Notes: generated by a model not told the origin, from the letters alone. Positions 27,244-36,883 are shown, counted from the first letter of the stretch. The stretch: 39,689 nt of DNA from Rhodospirillaceae bacterium (GCA_031290545.1 JAITNJ010000029.1:1-39689), one strand, 5' to 3'. Numbers and translations: made by a program.

Positions 27244-27828
27244 TTAGTAAATGCGTGGTTCTGTGCCATTAATAAGACGTTTGATGTTATCGTGATGACG
27301 AATAAAGCCTAATATAGCAAGGGCGATAACCATTAGAACATGTAAGTGTGTGCTCCAAATCAACGCAGTAAAAATTGCAATAATTAAAGCCACTAGTGCA
27401 GCTTGCGATGATATACGAAAAATCCAAACTGTTATCAACCAAGCTAAACAAGTACTAAGACCAACAGGCCAAGAACTAATTAACAGAACGCCAAATGTTG
27501 TTGCAACACCCTTTCCACCTCTAAATTTTAGCCAGATCGGAAAGTTATGACCTAAAACTACTGTTAAACCTGATAACAATCCAATATCAACTCCAGCTAA
27601 CCACGTACTGATCCAAACAGCAACAGCACCTTTTCCGCAATCAAGAATTAGAGTATTAAGAGCTAATATTTTGTTACCTGTTCTGAGCACATTTGTAGCA
27701 CCTATATTTCCTGATCCAATAGAGCGAATATCACCAAAACCAGCTATATAAGTGAGAATAAGACCAAATGGAATAGATCCTAATAAATATCCGAAAATTC
27801 CTATTAATAGTAGTGATAATTCAGACAT
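27244..27828 (-). CDS. plsY: Acyl-phosphate:glycerol-3-phosphate acyltransferase
   Basis: Inner-membrane enzyme that makes lysophosphatidic acid from acyl phosphate and glycerol-3-phosphate. Family motifs are GYLLGSIPFGL (13-23), GSGNIGATNVLRTG (38-51), CGKGAVAV and the GHNFPIWLKFRGGKGVATTFG glycine-rich loop. The ATG at 27828 gives the usual MSEL start and 194 residues; an ATG at 27852 is possible but would overlap pyrC' further. It overlaps the 3' end of pyrC' by 8 nt. pyrB-pyrC'-plsY is a conserved alphaproteobacterial order, usually continuing to dprA and topA, which are absent here. Confidence 0.95.
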   Translation of the reverse strand: MSELSLLLIGIFGYLLGSIPFGLILTYIAGFGDIRSIGSGNIGATNVLRTGNKILALNTLILDCGKGAVAVWISTWLAGVDIGLLSGLTVVLGHNFPIWLKFRGGKGVATTFGVLLISSWPVGLSTCLAWLITVWIFRISSQAALVALIIAIFTALIWSTHLHVLMVIALAILGFIRHHDNIKRLINGTEPRIY

Positions 27829-29122
27829 CAGTTGCAAAAACCGTGCGACCATCGATTACAGTGCGAAGTACTTTACCTCTTAAGTAATGACCGTTGAATG
27901 GTGAATTTTTTGATTTACTATGAAATTGTTCAGAATTAACCAACCAAGAATGATTTGGATCAAAGATTGTTAAATCAGCAGGGATACCGATCTTCAACAT
28001 CCCTGCTGATAATTTCAATAAACGAGCTGGATTCAAGCTTAAGAGTTCTATTGCTTTGAGCAATGTTATATGATTGTTGTGATACAGTTCTAAAGTAGTG
28101 GCAAGTAAGGTTTCGAGGCCAATACCACCATACTCTGCTTGAGAAAATGGGAGGCGTTTTGAATCTTGATCCTGTGGTGCGTGATCGGAAGCTATGGCAT
28201 CAATAACTCCATCTTTGATCGCTATAATGATTGATTGTCTATCGAATTCAGATCGTAGAGGAGGTGATAATTTAGAGAAAGTACAATAATCTCCTACAGC
28301 TAGTTCATTTAGAATGAAGTAAGGAGGTGCTGTATCGCAAGTAATTTGTAGACCATCAAGCTTAGCTTTACGTACTACTTCAACACCTAAGGATGTTGAT
28401 AAATGACTAGCGTGGTATTTTCCTCCTGTGATTGATAAAAGTCGAATATCTCGTTCAAGTATGATAGCTTCAGCTATCGTTGGAATACCAGTTAATCCAA
28501 GACGATTTGACATTTTACCTTCATTCATTACTCCATTTTCAGATAGATTTGGATCTTCTGGATGTTGAAGTATCATCATATCAAATGTCGCAATATAAGA
28601 TAGGGCACGACGCATAACTCTTGTATTTCTGATCACTTTAGTTCCATCTGTAAATCCTAAAGCGCCGGCTTCTGCTAACATACCAATTTCAGCTAATTCT
28701 TTTCCTGCCAATTGTTTAGTAATTGAAGCATAAGAATAAATTTTTGCTAAACCATTTTTACGCGCACGATTTGAAATAAACTCTAAGATAGCAATATTAT
28801 CTATAATAGGATTTGTATTAGGCAGGCAAATCATTGATGTAATACCGCCAGCAACTGCAGCTTTTCCAGCTGAATACAATGTTTCCTTATGTTCTTCTCC
28901 TGGTTCGCGTAATTGTACTCGCATATCGATCAATCCAGGAGCTAAACAATTTCCATTACAATCGATTACTTGAATGTCAGCAGGTACACCGTCTTGAAAT
29001 AAATTAGAACCGATATCAACTATATATTCACCTTCTGTTAATAATGATCCTATACTGTCTAAATTACTAGCAGGATCTAAAAGACGTGCATTAATGTAAG
29101 CAACACGAATGTTTGTAGACAT
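27821..29122 (-). CDS. Dihydroorotase-like protein, probably non-catalytic (PyrC'/PyrX)
   Basis: 433 residues of the class I dihydroorotase fold, with LAPGLIDMRVQLREPGEEHKET, CLPNTNPIID and IASDHAPQ. In active enzymes the first motif is D-x-H-x-H; here the two zinc-binding histidines are R68 and Q70. The later His and Asp ligands (LQHPED, YHASHLST, SDHAP) remain. Pseudo-dihydroorotases of this kind next to pyrB are known in proteobacteria, where they assemble with aspartate carbamoyltransferase. The start shares one base with the pyrB stop. A complete class II pyrC at 34419 can supply the activity, which supports a structural role here. Confidence 0.88.
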   Translation of the reverse strand: MSTNIRVAYINARLLDPASNLDSIGSLLTEGEYIVDIGSNLFQDGVPADIQVIDCNGNCLAPGLIDMRVQLREPGEEHKETLYSAGKAAVAGGITSMICLPNTNPIIDNIAILEFISNRARKNGLAKIYSYASITKQLAGKELAEIGMLAEAGALGFTDGTKVIRNTRVMRRALSYIATFDMMILQHPEDPNLSENGVMNEGKMSNRLGLTGIPTIAEAIILERDIRLLSITGGKYHASHLSTSLGVEVVRKAKLDGLQITCDTAPPYFILNELAVGDYCTFSKLSPPLRSEFDRQSIIIAIKDGVIDAIASDHAPQDQDSKRLPFSQAEYGGIGLETLLATTLELYHNNHITLLKAIELLSLNPARLLKLSAGMLKIGIPADLTIFDPNHSWLVNSEQFHSKSKNSPFNGHYLRGKVLRTVIDGRTVFATDV

Positions 29123-30069
29123 TATGATTTGTTATGATCAAAATTTTTAATTAAAACACTAAGACAAGCCATACGAACAGCTACTCCCATTTCTACTTGT
29201 TCGCGAATCACTGAGTGTTCAACATCATCAGCAAGATCACTATCCAATTCGAATCCACGATTTATTGGTCCTGGATGCATAATTAGAGCATCAGATTTAG
29301 CAAGTTTTAATTTTTCGTAATCTAGACCAAAAAAATGAAAATACTCACGAATTGATGGAATAAAATTTCCGTACATACGTTCATTTTGAACTCTAAGTAT
29401 CATAATAATGTCAACACCAACTAAGCCTGTAAACATATCATGAAATATTTCGATACCATGCATGTGTGTTTGAGTCGGCAATAAAGTAAGCGGTGCTATT
29501 AAACGAACATTAGCATCCATAATATTAAGTAAATTAATATTAGAATGAGCTACTCTACTATGCAGAATGTCGCCACAAATAGCAACTGTTAGACCATTTA
29601 AATGCCCCTTTCGTCTACGAATTGTTAATGCATCAAGTAAAGCTTGAGTTGGGTGTTCGTGAGTACCATCTCCAGCATTGATTACTGAACAGTTAACTTT
29701 TTCTGATAAAAGCTTAACAGCGCCTGATTCCGGATGACGTACTATTAAAATATCGATGTTCATAGCATTTAATGTAATAGCTGTATCGATTAAAGTCTCT
29801 CCCTTTGATATTGAACTTGTCGATACTTGCATATTTACAACATCAGCACCGAGGTTTTTGCCAGCTAATTCAAAACTAGTCCTAGTGCGTGTTGATGTTT
29901 CGAAGAATAGATTTACTATAGTTTTCCCACGTAAATTATTCAGTTTTCTATGTTCTGAACGATTATTTTCTACAAAATTATCAGAAAGATTTAATAATGA
30001 TGTAATTTCTTGTGGCTCTAAACCTTCAATTCCTAGAATATGATTGTGATAAAAACGCAACTTATTCAT
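29122..30069 (-). CDS. pyrB: Aspartate carbamoyltransferase catalytic subunit
   Basis: Joins carbamoyl phosphate and aspartate, the first committed step of pyrimidine synthesis. The carbamoyl-phosphate site STRTRTSFE is at residues 59-67, [10 protein letters not shown] at 139-148, and the C-terminal [12 protein letters not shown] block is present. The length of 315 is typical. No regulatory subunit gene (pyrI) is nearby, as expected for the type that pairs with a dihydroorotase-like partner, here the overlapping downstream gene. The 159 bp upstream are gene-free. Confidence 0.97.
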   Translation of the reverse strand: MNKLRFYHNHILGIEGLEPQEITSLLNLSDNFVENNRSEHRKLNNLRGKTIVNLFFETSTRTRTSFELAGKNLGADVVNMQVSTSSISKGETLIDTAITLNAMNIDILIVRHPESGAVKLLSEKVNCSVINAGDGTHEHPTQALLDALTIRRRKGHLNGLTVAICGDILHSRVAHSNINLLNIMDANVRLIAPLTLLPTQTHMHGIEIFHDMFTGLVGVDIIMILRVQNERMYGNFIPSIREYFHFFGLDYEKLKLAKSDALIMHPGPINRGFELDSDLADDVEHSVIREQVEMGVAVRMACLSVLIKNFDHNKS

Positions 30070-30228
30070 GTTAATTTATGTCTTATATTATATTAATAAG
30101 GTATAATTAGTTTGTTATTATTGATAATAGTTATTATTTTATCGTAGAATAATTAAAAGTGGCTTAATAATATATTTGTTATTATGCCATAGAATAAGAT
30201 CTAAAAATTTGATTTTTTATGTGAAGAA

Positions 30229-32289
30229 TTAACATTCTATTTTCGAAAAATCTGCAACTGATTCCATTGTGTTACTTATTAGTGCTAATAGACGTAATCT
30301 ATTGATTCTAATATTTGGATCATTACAATTTACAGTTACAGAATTAAAAAAATCATCAATATAGTGACGTAAACTAGCAAGAGTACTCATTGCATCAGAA
30401 AAATGTTCAGCTGTTAATTTAGATACTATCTCTTGACTAACATAATTTAATTTTTGGTGTAATATTTTCTCTTCGTGTTTTTGTAATAAAGATTGATCAA
30501 TATATCCAGCATGAGATCTTTTGTCTTTTTTTTCTTCAATTCTAACGATATTAGTTGCTCGTCTGTAGGCAATTAAAAGATTAGACCCATCTTCAGTAAT
30601 TAGAAAATTTTTCAAAGCGTCTGCTCTTGCTAATAAACGAACTAGATCATCTTCGTTTTTTAAAGAGAAAATGCTTGAAATTAGATCATGACGAATATGA
30701 TGATCGTGAAAATATTTTTTTAACCGATCATTGAAGAAATTAAGAAGTGTTGATGTTGTCTGTTCTTCTTCAATTATTAGATTTTGAGTGTAAGTAGCAT
30801 AGGATGCAAGAAATATTTTTTTGAGTTCAAGACGTAGGCCATTTTCTAATATCAAACGAATTACCCCTAATGCCGCTCTACGTAGAGCAAATGGATCCCT
30901 TGAACCTGTAGGTTTTTCATTTATTGCAAAAAATCCAACTAAAGAATCTATTTTGTCAGCTAAGGAAACTGCTATTGATAATGGAGCTTTTGGACAACGA
31001 TCATTCGGTCCCTGTGGTTTATAATGATCAGCTATTGCGTTTGCAATAGAAATATCTTCACCTTCAGCTAAAGCGTAATAACGTCCAATGATTCCCTGTA
31101 GTTCAGGAAATTCCCCAACCATTTCTGACAATAGGTCTGTTTTGGATAAACGCATTGCTCGTTTTGTCAAGTTTACATCAGCGCCGATATATGAAGCGAT
31201 TTTGCCGGAGAGATTAACTATTCGATTTACCTTATCAGCCATACTACCTAATTTTGAATAATAAAGAACCTCTGTTAATTTTGGTAATCTACTTTCAAGA
31301 GTATGTTTACGGTCATTATTCCAAAAGAATTTAGCATCAGATAATCTAGCTCGTAGTACTCTTTCGTTACCAGCAATGATTGCATTTCCGTTGTCAGTTG
31401 TTTGTATATTTGAAATTATTAAGAACCGATTTGCTATGCGACCATCGATTTTTAATAATGGAAAATATTTCTGATGTGAGCACATTGAAGTAATTAATAC
31501 TTCATCTGGAATATTCATAAACATTTGATCTATTGTACCTATTAGAACTACTGGCCATTCAACTAAACCAATTACTTCGTTTAAAAGTTTTTCGTCCTGT
31601 CTTAGGGTTAGATTTTCTTCTGATGCTAATTTCTCAGCCTGTTCTAGAATTAATCGACGTCGTTCATTCGGATCAAGTACTACATTAGATTGACTTAATC
31701 TATAAATATAATCTTCAAAATTGACTACAGAAAAAGATTCTGGTGATAAAAAACGATGTCCGTATGTTATATTTCCTGCTGTTATTGATCCAAAAGAAAT
31801 TGACACAATTTTAGCATTGAATATAGCTAGAATATTTTTTAATGGACGAATCCAATGAACAAAAGAATTATCCCAATGCATTGATTTTGGCCATGGGAAG
31901 CTTGATAAAACTTGTTCGACAATTTTTTTAAGAACTTCAGACGTTAGAAGTTTTTTGCTTGTCGTAGTAGATATTCCTTTATCTATATAACGTTTTTCAC
32001 ATTCAGTAAATGATACGTTTTCTTCATTTAGAAAGTTATTTAAAATTTTAGGAGATGCACCTACATGCGAACTTCGTATTTCTTTTGATATATCATCAGA
32101 TATAATTTCAGGTAATCCGTCGATTACTAAAGTCAGACGAAGTGGTGTAGAATATGTTCTTATTTTATTGAAAGTGAGCCCAACTTTACTTAATTTAGTT
32201 TCAATCAAACGATGTAAATCTTCAGCAGCGCGTATCTGCATATTTGCTGGAATTTCTTCAGAAAACAATTCTAGTAGAAATTCACACAT
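30229..32289 (-). CDS. glyS: Glycyl-tRNA synthetase beta subunit
   Basis: Beta chain of the alpha2beta2 bacterial glycyl-tRNA synthetase, carrying tRNA-binding and HD-like domains. The start MCEFLLELFSEEIPANMQIRAAEDL at 32289 fits the family and gives 686 residues, the usual size. The frame stays open into glyQ, but that part has no family match. Recognisable blocks are MHWDNSFVHWIRPLKN, MCSHQKYFPL, VGEFPELQGIIGRYYALAEGE and PTGSRDPFALRRAALG. It starts 4 nt after the glyQ stop on the same strand, so the two are one operon. Confidence 0.96.
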   Translation of the reverse strand: MCEFLLELFSEEIPANMQIRAAEDLHRLIETKLSKVGLTFNKIRTYSTPLRLTLVIDGLPEIISDDISKEIRSSHVGASPKILNNFLNEENVSFTECEKRYIDKGISTTTSKKLLTSEVLKKIVEQVLSSFPWPKSMHWDNSFVHWIRPLKNILAIFNAKIVSISFGSITAGNITYGHRFLSPESFSVVNFEDYIYRLSQSNVVLDPNERRRLILEQAEKLASEENLTLRQDEKLLNEVIGLVEWPVVLIGTIDQMFMNIPDEVLITSMCSHQKYFPLLKIDGRIANRFLIISNIQTTDNGNAIIAGNERVLRARLSDAKFFWNNDRKHTLESRLPKLTEVLYYSKLGSMADKVNRIVNLSGKIASYIGADVNLTKRAMRLSKTDLLSEMVGEFPELQGIIGRYYALAEGEDISIANAIADHYKPQGPNDRCPKAPLSIAVSLADKIDSLVGFFAINEKPTGSRDPFALRRAALGVIRLILENGLRLELKKIFLASYATYTQNLIIEEEQTTSTLLNFFNDRLKKYFHDHHIRHDLISSIFSLKNEDDLVRLLARADALKNFLITEDGSNLLIAYRRATNIVRIEEKKDKRSHAGYIDQSLLQKHEEKILHQKLNYVSQEIVSKLTAEHFSDAMSTLASLRHYIDDFFNSVTVNCNDPNIRINRLRLLALISNTMESVADFSKIEC

Positions 32290-32293
32290 GATT

Positions 32294-33166
32294 TCAAACA
32301 TTAATAATTGTGTTTTGAAGTGCACTCCATGTTTCGCAACATGATTTAGATAAAGTACGAATGCGACTAATATATGCTTGACGTTCTGTAACAGAAATTG
32401 CACCACGTGCGTCAAGTAAATTAAACTGATGACTAGCCTTAATGCATTGATCGTAAGCTGGCAATACCAAACCATTAGCCAATAACGACTTACATTCTTT
32501 TTCGTAATCTAAAAAATGACGCAACAGTATATCTATATTAGCTAATTCAAAATTATATATTGAATATTCCTTTTCAGCATGTAAAAAAATATCTCCATAA
32601 CATATACCATCATCATTGAATTTAATATTATATACATTTTCAACGTTTTGAATATACATAGCTAATCGTTCTAATCCGTATGTTAGCTCAACTGCTACTG
32701 GATTACATTCAATGCAGCCGATTTGTTGAAAATAGGTGAACTGTGTTATTTCCATACCGTCACACCATACTTCCCACCCTAATCCACAAGCTCCTAGTGT
32801 TGGACTTTCCCAATCATCTTCTACAAAGCGAATGTCATGATCCAAAGGATTAATACCAAGATATTGTAAGCTTTCTAAATAGAGATCTTGACTATTTTTA
32901 GGAGATGGTTTTAGTAAAGTTTGAAATTGATAATAATGCTGAAGACGATTTGGATTTTCACCATAACGTCCGTCTTTTGGTCTTCGAGATGGTTGTATGT
33001 ATGCTACTTTCCAAGGTTTTGGACCTAAGGAACGTAATATTGTTTCTGGATGGAATGTACCGGCTCCAACTTCCATATCGTAAGGTTGCAAAAGAACGCA
33101 GCCTTGATTACTCCAAAAATTTTGAAGCGTAAGAATAATAGATTGAAAACTTAATTGATGAATCAT
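32294..33166 (-). CDS. glyQ: Glycyl-tRNA synthetase alpha subunit
   Basis: Class II catalytic chain that activates glycine. Conserved blocks run [27 protein letters not shown], then [34 protein letters not shown] (motif 2 region), [32 protein letters not shown] and [15 protein letters not shown] (motif 3). The length of 290 is normal. Upstream on the same strand is a 33-bp imperfect dyad at 33202-33234; no T-box leader is recognisable. glyS follows directly. Confidence 0.97.
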   Translation of the reverse strand: MIHQLSFQSIILTLQNFWSNQGCVLLQPYDMEVGAGTFHPETILRSLGPKPWKVAYIQPSRRPKDGRYGENPNRLQHYYQFQTLLKPSPKNSQDLYLESLQYLGINPLDHDIRFVEDDWESPTLGACGLGWEVWCDGMEITQFTYFQQIGCIECNPVAVELTYGLERLAMYIQNVENVYNIKFNDDGICYGDIFLHAEKEYSIYNFELANIDILLRHFLDYEKECKSLLANGLVLPAYDQCIKASHQFNLLDARGAISVTERQAYISRIRTLSKSCCETWSALQNTIINV

Positions 33167-33201
33167 TGTAAATCGTAAATTGAACTACATTTTCAGTCAA
33201 A

Positions 33202-33234
33202 ATTGTAATATAAGATTGTAATCTTTATTACAAT
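33202..33234. repeat. Nested inverted repeat upstream of glyQ
   Basis: Outer arms ATTGTAATA (33202-33210) and TATTACAAT (33226-33234), then one unpaired T, then inner arms AAGATT (33212-33217) and AATCTT (33220-33225) around a GT centre. The start of glyQ lies 36 bp away on the minus strand. It may be an operator or a leader hairpin and resembles in size and tight centre the palindromes at 639 and 12509. Confidence 0.55.
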
Positions 33235-33453
33235 AGATCTTAATTCTAATACTAATTTAATATTTAGCCTAAATTATATTTATTAATTGATTAATAATTA
33301 ATTACCAGATCTTTTACATGTAATACGATAATATCAATTACATTCTATAAATCTTTAACATACCATAGATATGTTTTATATAAAATGAATGTACTGTCTA
33401 GTAATCACATAGAATATATTTGTTGTTATTTAACAACATTGGTAAAAAATAAT

Positions 33454-33762
33454 ATGAAATTACTTAAAATATTAGTGTTTAGTATGGGGCTACTTATTAT
33501 TAGTGGCTTAGTTACGTTATGTTATGGAATTTATCATTCCACTTTTTGGGTAAATTCATCAAAAGTCGTAACCAATAACTGTTATTCTGTAGATTTGCCT
33601 ATTGGTATTAATAATCATGTCAAACAAATTGTTGCGATCGATAAGAATGTAATATTACGCGTTAATGGTGTTGCTGAAGATCGAATTTTAGTGATAGATT
33701 CGAATACAGGTAGTTTGATCGGTACGATAACACTGATTCCACAAAATTCATTAACAGAGTAA
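33454..33762 (+). CDS. Small single-pass membrane protein (DUF6476-like)
   Basis: From the ATG at 33454 this is 102 residues: an N-terminal membrane helix (about residues 3-27, LKILVFSMGLLIISGLVTLCYG) and a small C-terminal domain with DLPIGINNHVKQIVAIDKN, RVNGVAEDRILVIDSNTG and IGTITLIP. That pattern (polar loop, then ILVID-x-x-TG) resembles the DUF6476-type proteins often found beside glyQ/glyS in Alphaproteobacteria, and the location fits. The open frame extends to 33385 but that part is AT-driven. Function is unknown; the assignment is by recall. Confidence 0.6.
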   Translation: MKLLKILVFSMGLLIISGLVTLCYGIYHSTFWVNSSKVVTNNCYSVDLPIGINNHVKQIVAIDKNVILRVNGVAEDRILVIDSNTGSLIGTITLIPQNSLTE

Positions 33763-33872
33763 ATATATAGAAGTAATTTATTAAATCAATTATTTTTGAC
33801 AGCAATTGATTTTTAGTTAATATATTTAAATGCAGTGCCTTGAAAAGGTTAATACAATTAAGTTATTATTGT

Positions 33873-34202
33873 CTAAGTTTGCTTTTTAAGAACATTCTCA
33901 AAAAGATCATTCGATTCGATAAAAAACATTTTTATTAATAGTGTTATGTTTTAGGATCTTCAAAATTTTACAATTGGATTCTTTAGAATAATCGTAATTT
34001 GTCGTTAACTTACGCTCGTTGTCATTAATATAATTTTTAAAATTTTCTGAAATATAGCGATAGAACATTATTCCAAGAATATATGTTTGAAGTCCTAACC
34101 ATCAACACTACCTCTTAGATTCATTAACAATATCCCAAATTTATTGTGAAGTTCTGTTCGTTCATGCTCTTTTGTTCGCAAAGATTCTTTAATCTCAGAC
34201 AT
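33873..34202 (-). pseudogene. hsdM: Relic of a type I restriction methyltransferase (HsdM) N-terminus
   Basis: Reading leftward from an ATG at 34202 gives SEIKESLRTKEHERTELHNK and ends LRGSVDG at a TAG (34097-34095). The same frame goes on DFK (to 34086), then a one-base shift gives YILGIMFYRYISENFKNYIN with DNERK and YDYSK. Another shift near 33927 gives FIESNDLFENVLKK, ending at TAG 33875-33873. This follows the HsdM N-terminal domain, where the expected order is LRGS-x-DGWDFK-x-Y-x-LG-x-x-FYR-x-x-SEN, then a PSELF-ENV block. The TAG replaces the conserved Trp codon (TGG). Only about a fifth of the gene remains, with no hsdR or hsdS nearby. It is a decayed fragment. Confidence 0.85.
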
Positions 34203-34418
34203 GTAGTTATTGCCCTATTTTTTATGAAGTAATTAAATTCTATGAAGTGAATACCACGATGTTGTATTAATATAAACAATGTCTTTTTCTTAAATAGTTA
34301 GTTAATATATAGTGTAATTCATGTCTTATATAAGTGATTTATACTACATAAAATATTTATATTAAAGCAACTGTGATTTTAGCTCTAATCTAACAAATAA
34401 ATAAGCGGGTTTGGTTTT

Positions 34419-35465
34419 TTGACAATAAACAGTATCACTATTCGTAAACCTGATGATTGTCATCTTCATTTACGCGATGATTCTATTTTAAGAGTTGTTT
34501 TACCATATACTGTAAGCCAATTTGCTCGTGCTGTAATAATGCCTAATCTGGTAACACCAATTACTACTATTTCCCTTGCTGAGTCTTATCGCAATGAAAT
34601 TCTCACTTCATGTCCTGGTGAGTTTGATTTTCACCCTTTAATGACTTGTTATTTGACAGATATGACTACACCTAAAGAGATTGAGTTTGGTTTTTTCGAA
34701 AATGTTTGGGTTGCTGCTAAACTTTATCCGATCGGAGTTACTACTAATTCTAATCAAGGAGTTACTGATCTTATTAAAATTGCTCCTATTTTTGAGTGCA
34801 TGGAAAAAATCGGTATGCCGTTGCTTATTCATGGGGAGACAGCTAATTCGGACATTGATATTTTCGATCGTGAGGCTGTTTTTATGGAAAATAGTTTACT
34901 TCCATTATTAAAACGATATCAGGGTCTTAAAATTGTTCTTGAGCATATTACTACAAATGAAACTATTGATATAGTTCGCAAATACGCTCCGCGTATTGCT
35001 GGTACTATTACGCCACATCATATGATGCTAAATCGTACTTCGTTGTTTCAAGGAGGTTTTCAGCCGCACCATTATTGTCTTCCTATAGCTAAACGAGAAT
35101 ATCATCGATTAGCTCTTAGAAAAGCAGCTACTTCTGGAGAGAGTTGTTTTTTTATTGGAACTGATTCAGCTCCACATCTGCGAAGCATCAAAGAATCTTC
35201 TTGCTGTAGTGCTGGAATTTTTGTTGCTGCAACTGCTTTGCAAAGTTATGCTCAAATATTTGCTGAAGAGTGCGCACTGAATCAACTTGAAGCATTTGCT
35301 TCTTTAAATGGAGCACGTTTTTATGGTTTACCACTAAACAAAGGTACTGTAACACTTGAACAAAATCCAAGTCGAGTATTAAAAACAATTACAATTGGTG
35401 ATGATGAAATCGTGGTTTTCCGTGGTGGAGAATTGATTCCTTGGTCTATTAAAAATAATAAATAG
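34419..35465 (+). CDS. pyrC: Dihydroorotase, class II
   Basis: Cyclises carbamoyl aspartate to dihydroorotate. It is the E. coli-like class II type with the complete zinc set: H15 and H17 in DDCHLHLRD, the carboxylated Lys in AAKLYP, His in LLIHGE and LEHITT, and Asp in IGTDSAPH. The length of 348 is standard. The first usable start in this frame is a TTG at 34419 (a TAA lies 18 bp upstream and there is no ATG before the motif), so it begins with a rare codon and no clear ribosome site. It lies before pyrE on the same strand. It is the likely active dihydroorotase, given the altered copy next to pyrB. Confidence 0.95.
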   Translation: MTINSITIRKPDDCHLHLRDDSILRVVLPYTVSQFARAVIMPNLVTPITTISLAESYRNEILTSCPGEFDFHPLMTCYLTDMTTPKEIEFGFFENVWVAAKLYPIGVTTNSNQGVTDLIKIAPIFECMEKIGMPLLIHGETANSDIDIFDREAVFMENSLLPLLKRYQGLKIVLEHITTNETIDIVRKYAPRIAGTITPHHMMLNRTSLFQGGFQPHHYCLPIAKREYHRLALRKAATSGESCFFIGTDSAPHLRSIKESSCCSAGIFVAATALQSYAQIFAEECALNQLEAFASLNGARFYGLPLNKGTVTLEQNPSRVLKTITIGDDEIVVFRGGELIPWSIKNNK

Positions 35466-35537
35466 ATGAAACATATTTTTAAAGTTTGTAGTGGCAGTAT
35501 AATAAACATTTAGTGATATATATTGGAGAGATTTACA

Positions 35538-36233
35538 GTGACAGTTTTCCCATCTTTCTATGACAAAGACAGGCTTTCTCTAGAAGTTGCTAAGATGTTA
35601 TTGGAAATTAATGCTGTTCATTTTTATAAAGATAAGCCGTTTTTCCTTACTTCAGGATTGGCTAGTCCTGTTTATATAGATTGTCGTAAGATTATTTCTT
35701 ATCCGCGACTTCGTTCAACTCTAATAGATTTTGCGATGACAGTTATTATAAATGAAATTGGTTATGAATCGATCGATAGTGTTGTTGGTGGTGAAACCGC
35801 TGGAATTCCATTTGCTTCCTGGATTTCTGATCGTTTGATGTTACCGATGCAGTATGTACGCAAGAAAGCTAAGGGATTTGGTCGCAATGCTCAGGTTGAA
35901 GGCAAAGTAACTGTTGGTGCAAGAGCTCTTCTTGTTGAGGATCTTTCCACGGATTGTAAAAGTAAAGTTAATTTTTGTCAAGCAATGCGTGTTGCTGGTC
36001 TCGAGGTGTCACATTGTTTTGTGATATTTTATTATAATATTTTCCAAAAAAGCTTTGAACTAATGCAAGAACTTGGAATTAATTTACATTATCTTTCTAC
36101 TTGGCAGAGTATATTGAAAGTTGCAAAGGAAGGTAAATATTTTGAATTCAATAATTTGAATGAAATAGAAAACTTCTTACATGAACCAGACAAATGGTCT
36201 GTTGCTCATGATGGCAGTTCTAATTTTATCTAA
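35538..36233 (+). CDS. pyrE: Orotate phosphoribosyltransferase
   Basis: Joins orotate and PRPP to give OMP. It is the longer alphaproteobacterial type: FFLTSGLASPVYIDCRKI, VVGGETAGIPFASWISD, YVRKKAKGFGRNAQVEG and the PRPP loop VEDLSTD at about residues 133-139. Relatives usually have two glycines after that loop; here Cys-Lys follow, which is odd. A GGAGAG ribosome site (35525-35530) lies 7 nt before the GTG at 35538, so I start there (231 residues); the TTG at 35523 falls at the edge of that site. It follows pyrC by 72 bp and is probably cotranscribed. Confidence 0.94.
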   Translation: MTVFPSFYDKDRLSLEVAKMLLEINAVHFYKDKPFFLTSGLASPVYIDCRKIISYPRLRSTLIDFAMTVIINEIGYESIDSVVGGETAGIPFASWISDRLMLPMQYVRKKAKGFGRNAQVEGKVTVGARALLVEDLSTDCKSKVNFCQAMRVAGLEVSHCFVIFYYNIFQKSFELMQELGINLHYLSTWQSILKVAKEGKYFEFNNLNEIENFLHEPDKWSVAHDGSSNFI

Positions 36234-36291
36234 GAATGTATCAGATTTAGTTAATATAAATATACAAATAATCCTATTTTAGAGAATAAAA

Positions 36292-36780
36292 ATGCTTTTT
36301 AGATGGATTAAACCTGTTATTTTGTTTTCATTAACGTGCTAGTGATCATTCCGATGATTGTACTTTATTTAGTTGATTATCATTTTGAATTGAACAATTG
36401 GTGTTTGTTAATAGTCGGATAATCATTTTCGCTTTTGTACTATTTTTAGGTGGATAGACTTGCAGACTTTTTACAACGATAGAAAAAGGAACAGCTGCGC
36501 TATAGATCTTCCTAAAAAAATAGTTATTTTTGGACCTTATTGTCACGTTAGAAATCCTATGATAACTAGCGTTTTTATTATGCAAATTGCTGAATCATTA
36601 CTTTTAAATTCTTTGTATGTTTTTGCTTTATTCGTTATGTTTTTTGGCTGGTAACATGATTTACTTAACTTTTTTGAAGAAAATGATTTAGAAAAAAGAT
36701 TTGGAGACACTTATTGTTTTTATAAACAAAATGTTCCTCGTTGGATCCCTAGATTAACTGCTTGGAAAACAAATGATTGA
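36292..36780 (+). pseudogene. Decayed isoprenylcysteine carboxyl methyltransferase-family membrane protein
   Basis: From an ATG at 36292 (MLFRWIKPVILF) the frame stops at 36342. The protein continues in a second frame (VIIPMIVLYLVDYHFELNNW), then a third (FAFVLFLGG, stop, TIEKGTAAL, stop), then returns to the first with VIFGPYCHVRNPM and a membrane helix. A TAA at 36652 interrupts it before FFEENDLEKRFGDTYC and VPRWIPRLTAW, ending at TGA 36780. GPY-x-x-VRNPM and the E-x-x-LE-RFG-x-x-Y tail are the signature of the ICMT/PEMT-like membrane methyltransferases. At least two frameshifts and several stops make it inactive. It lies between pyrE and queF. Confidence 0.85.
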
Positions 36781-36883
36781 TTGGAATCAATTGTAGAAAC
36801 AATAGTCTTGATTATTGTTAGCAGACCAGTGTTTAATTTCGTGCATTTATAAATAATAAATAATGCTGCAGTAAACATTTGTA

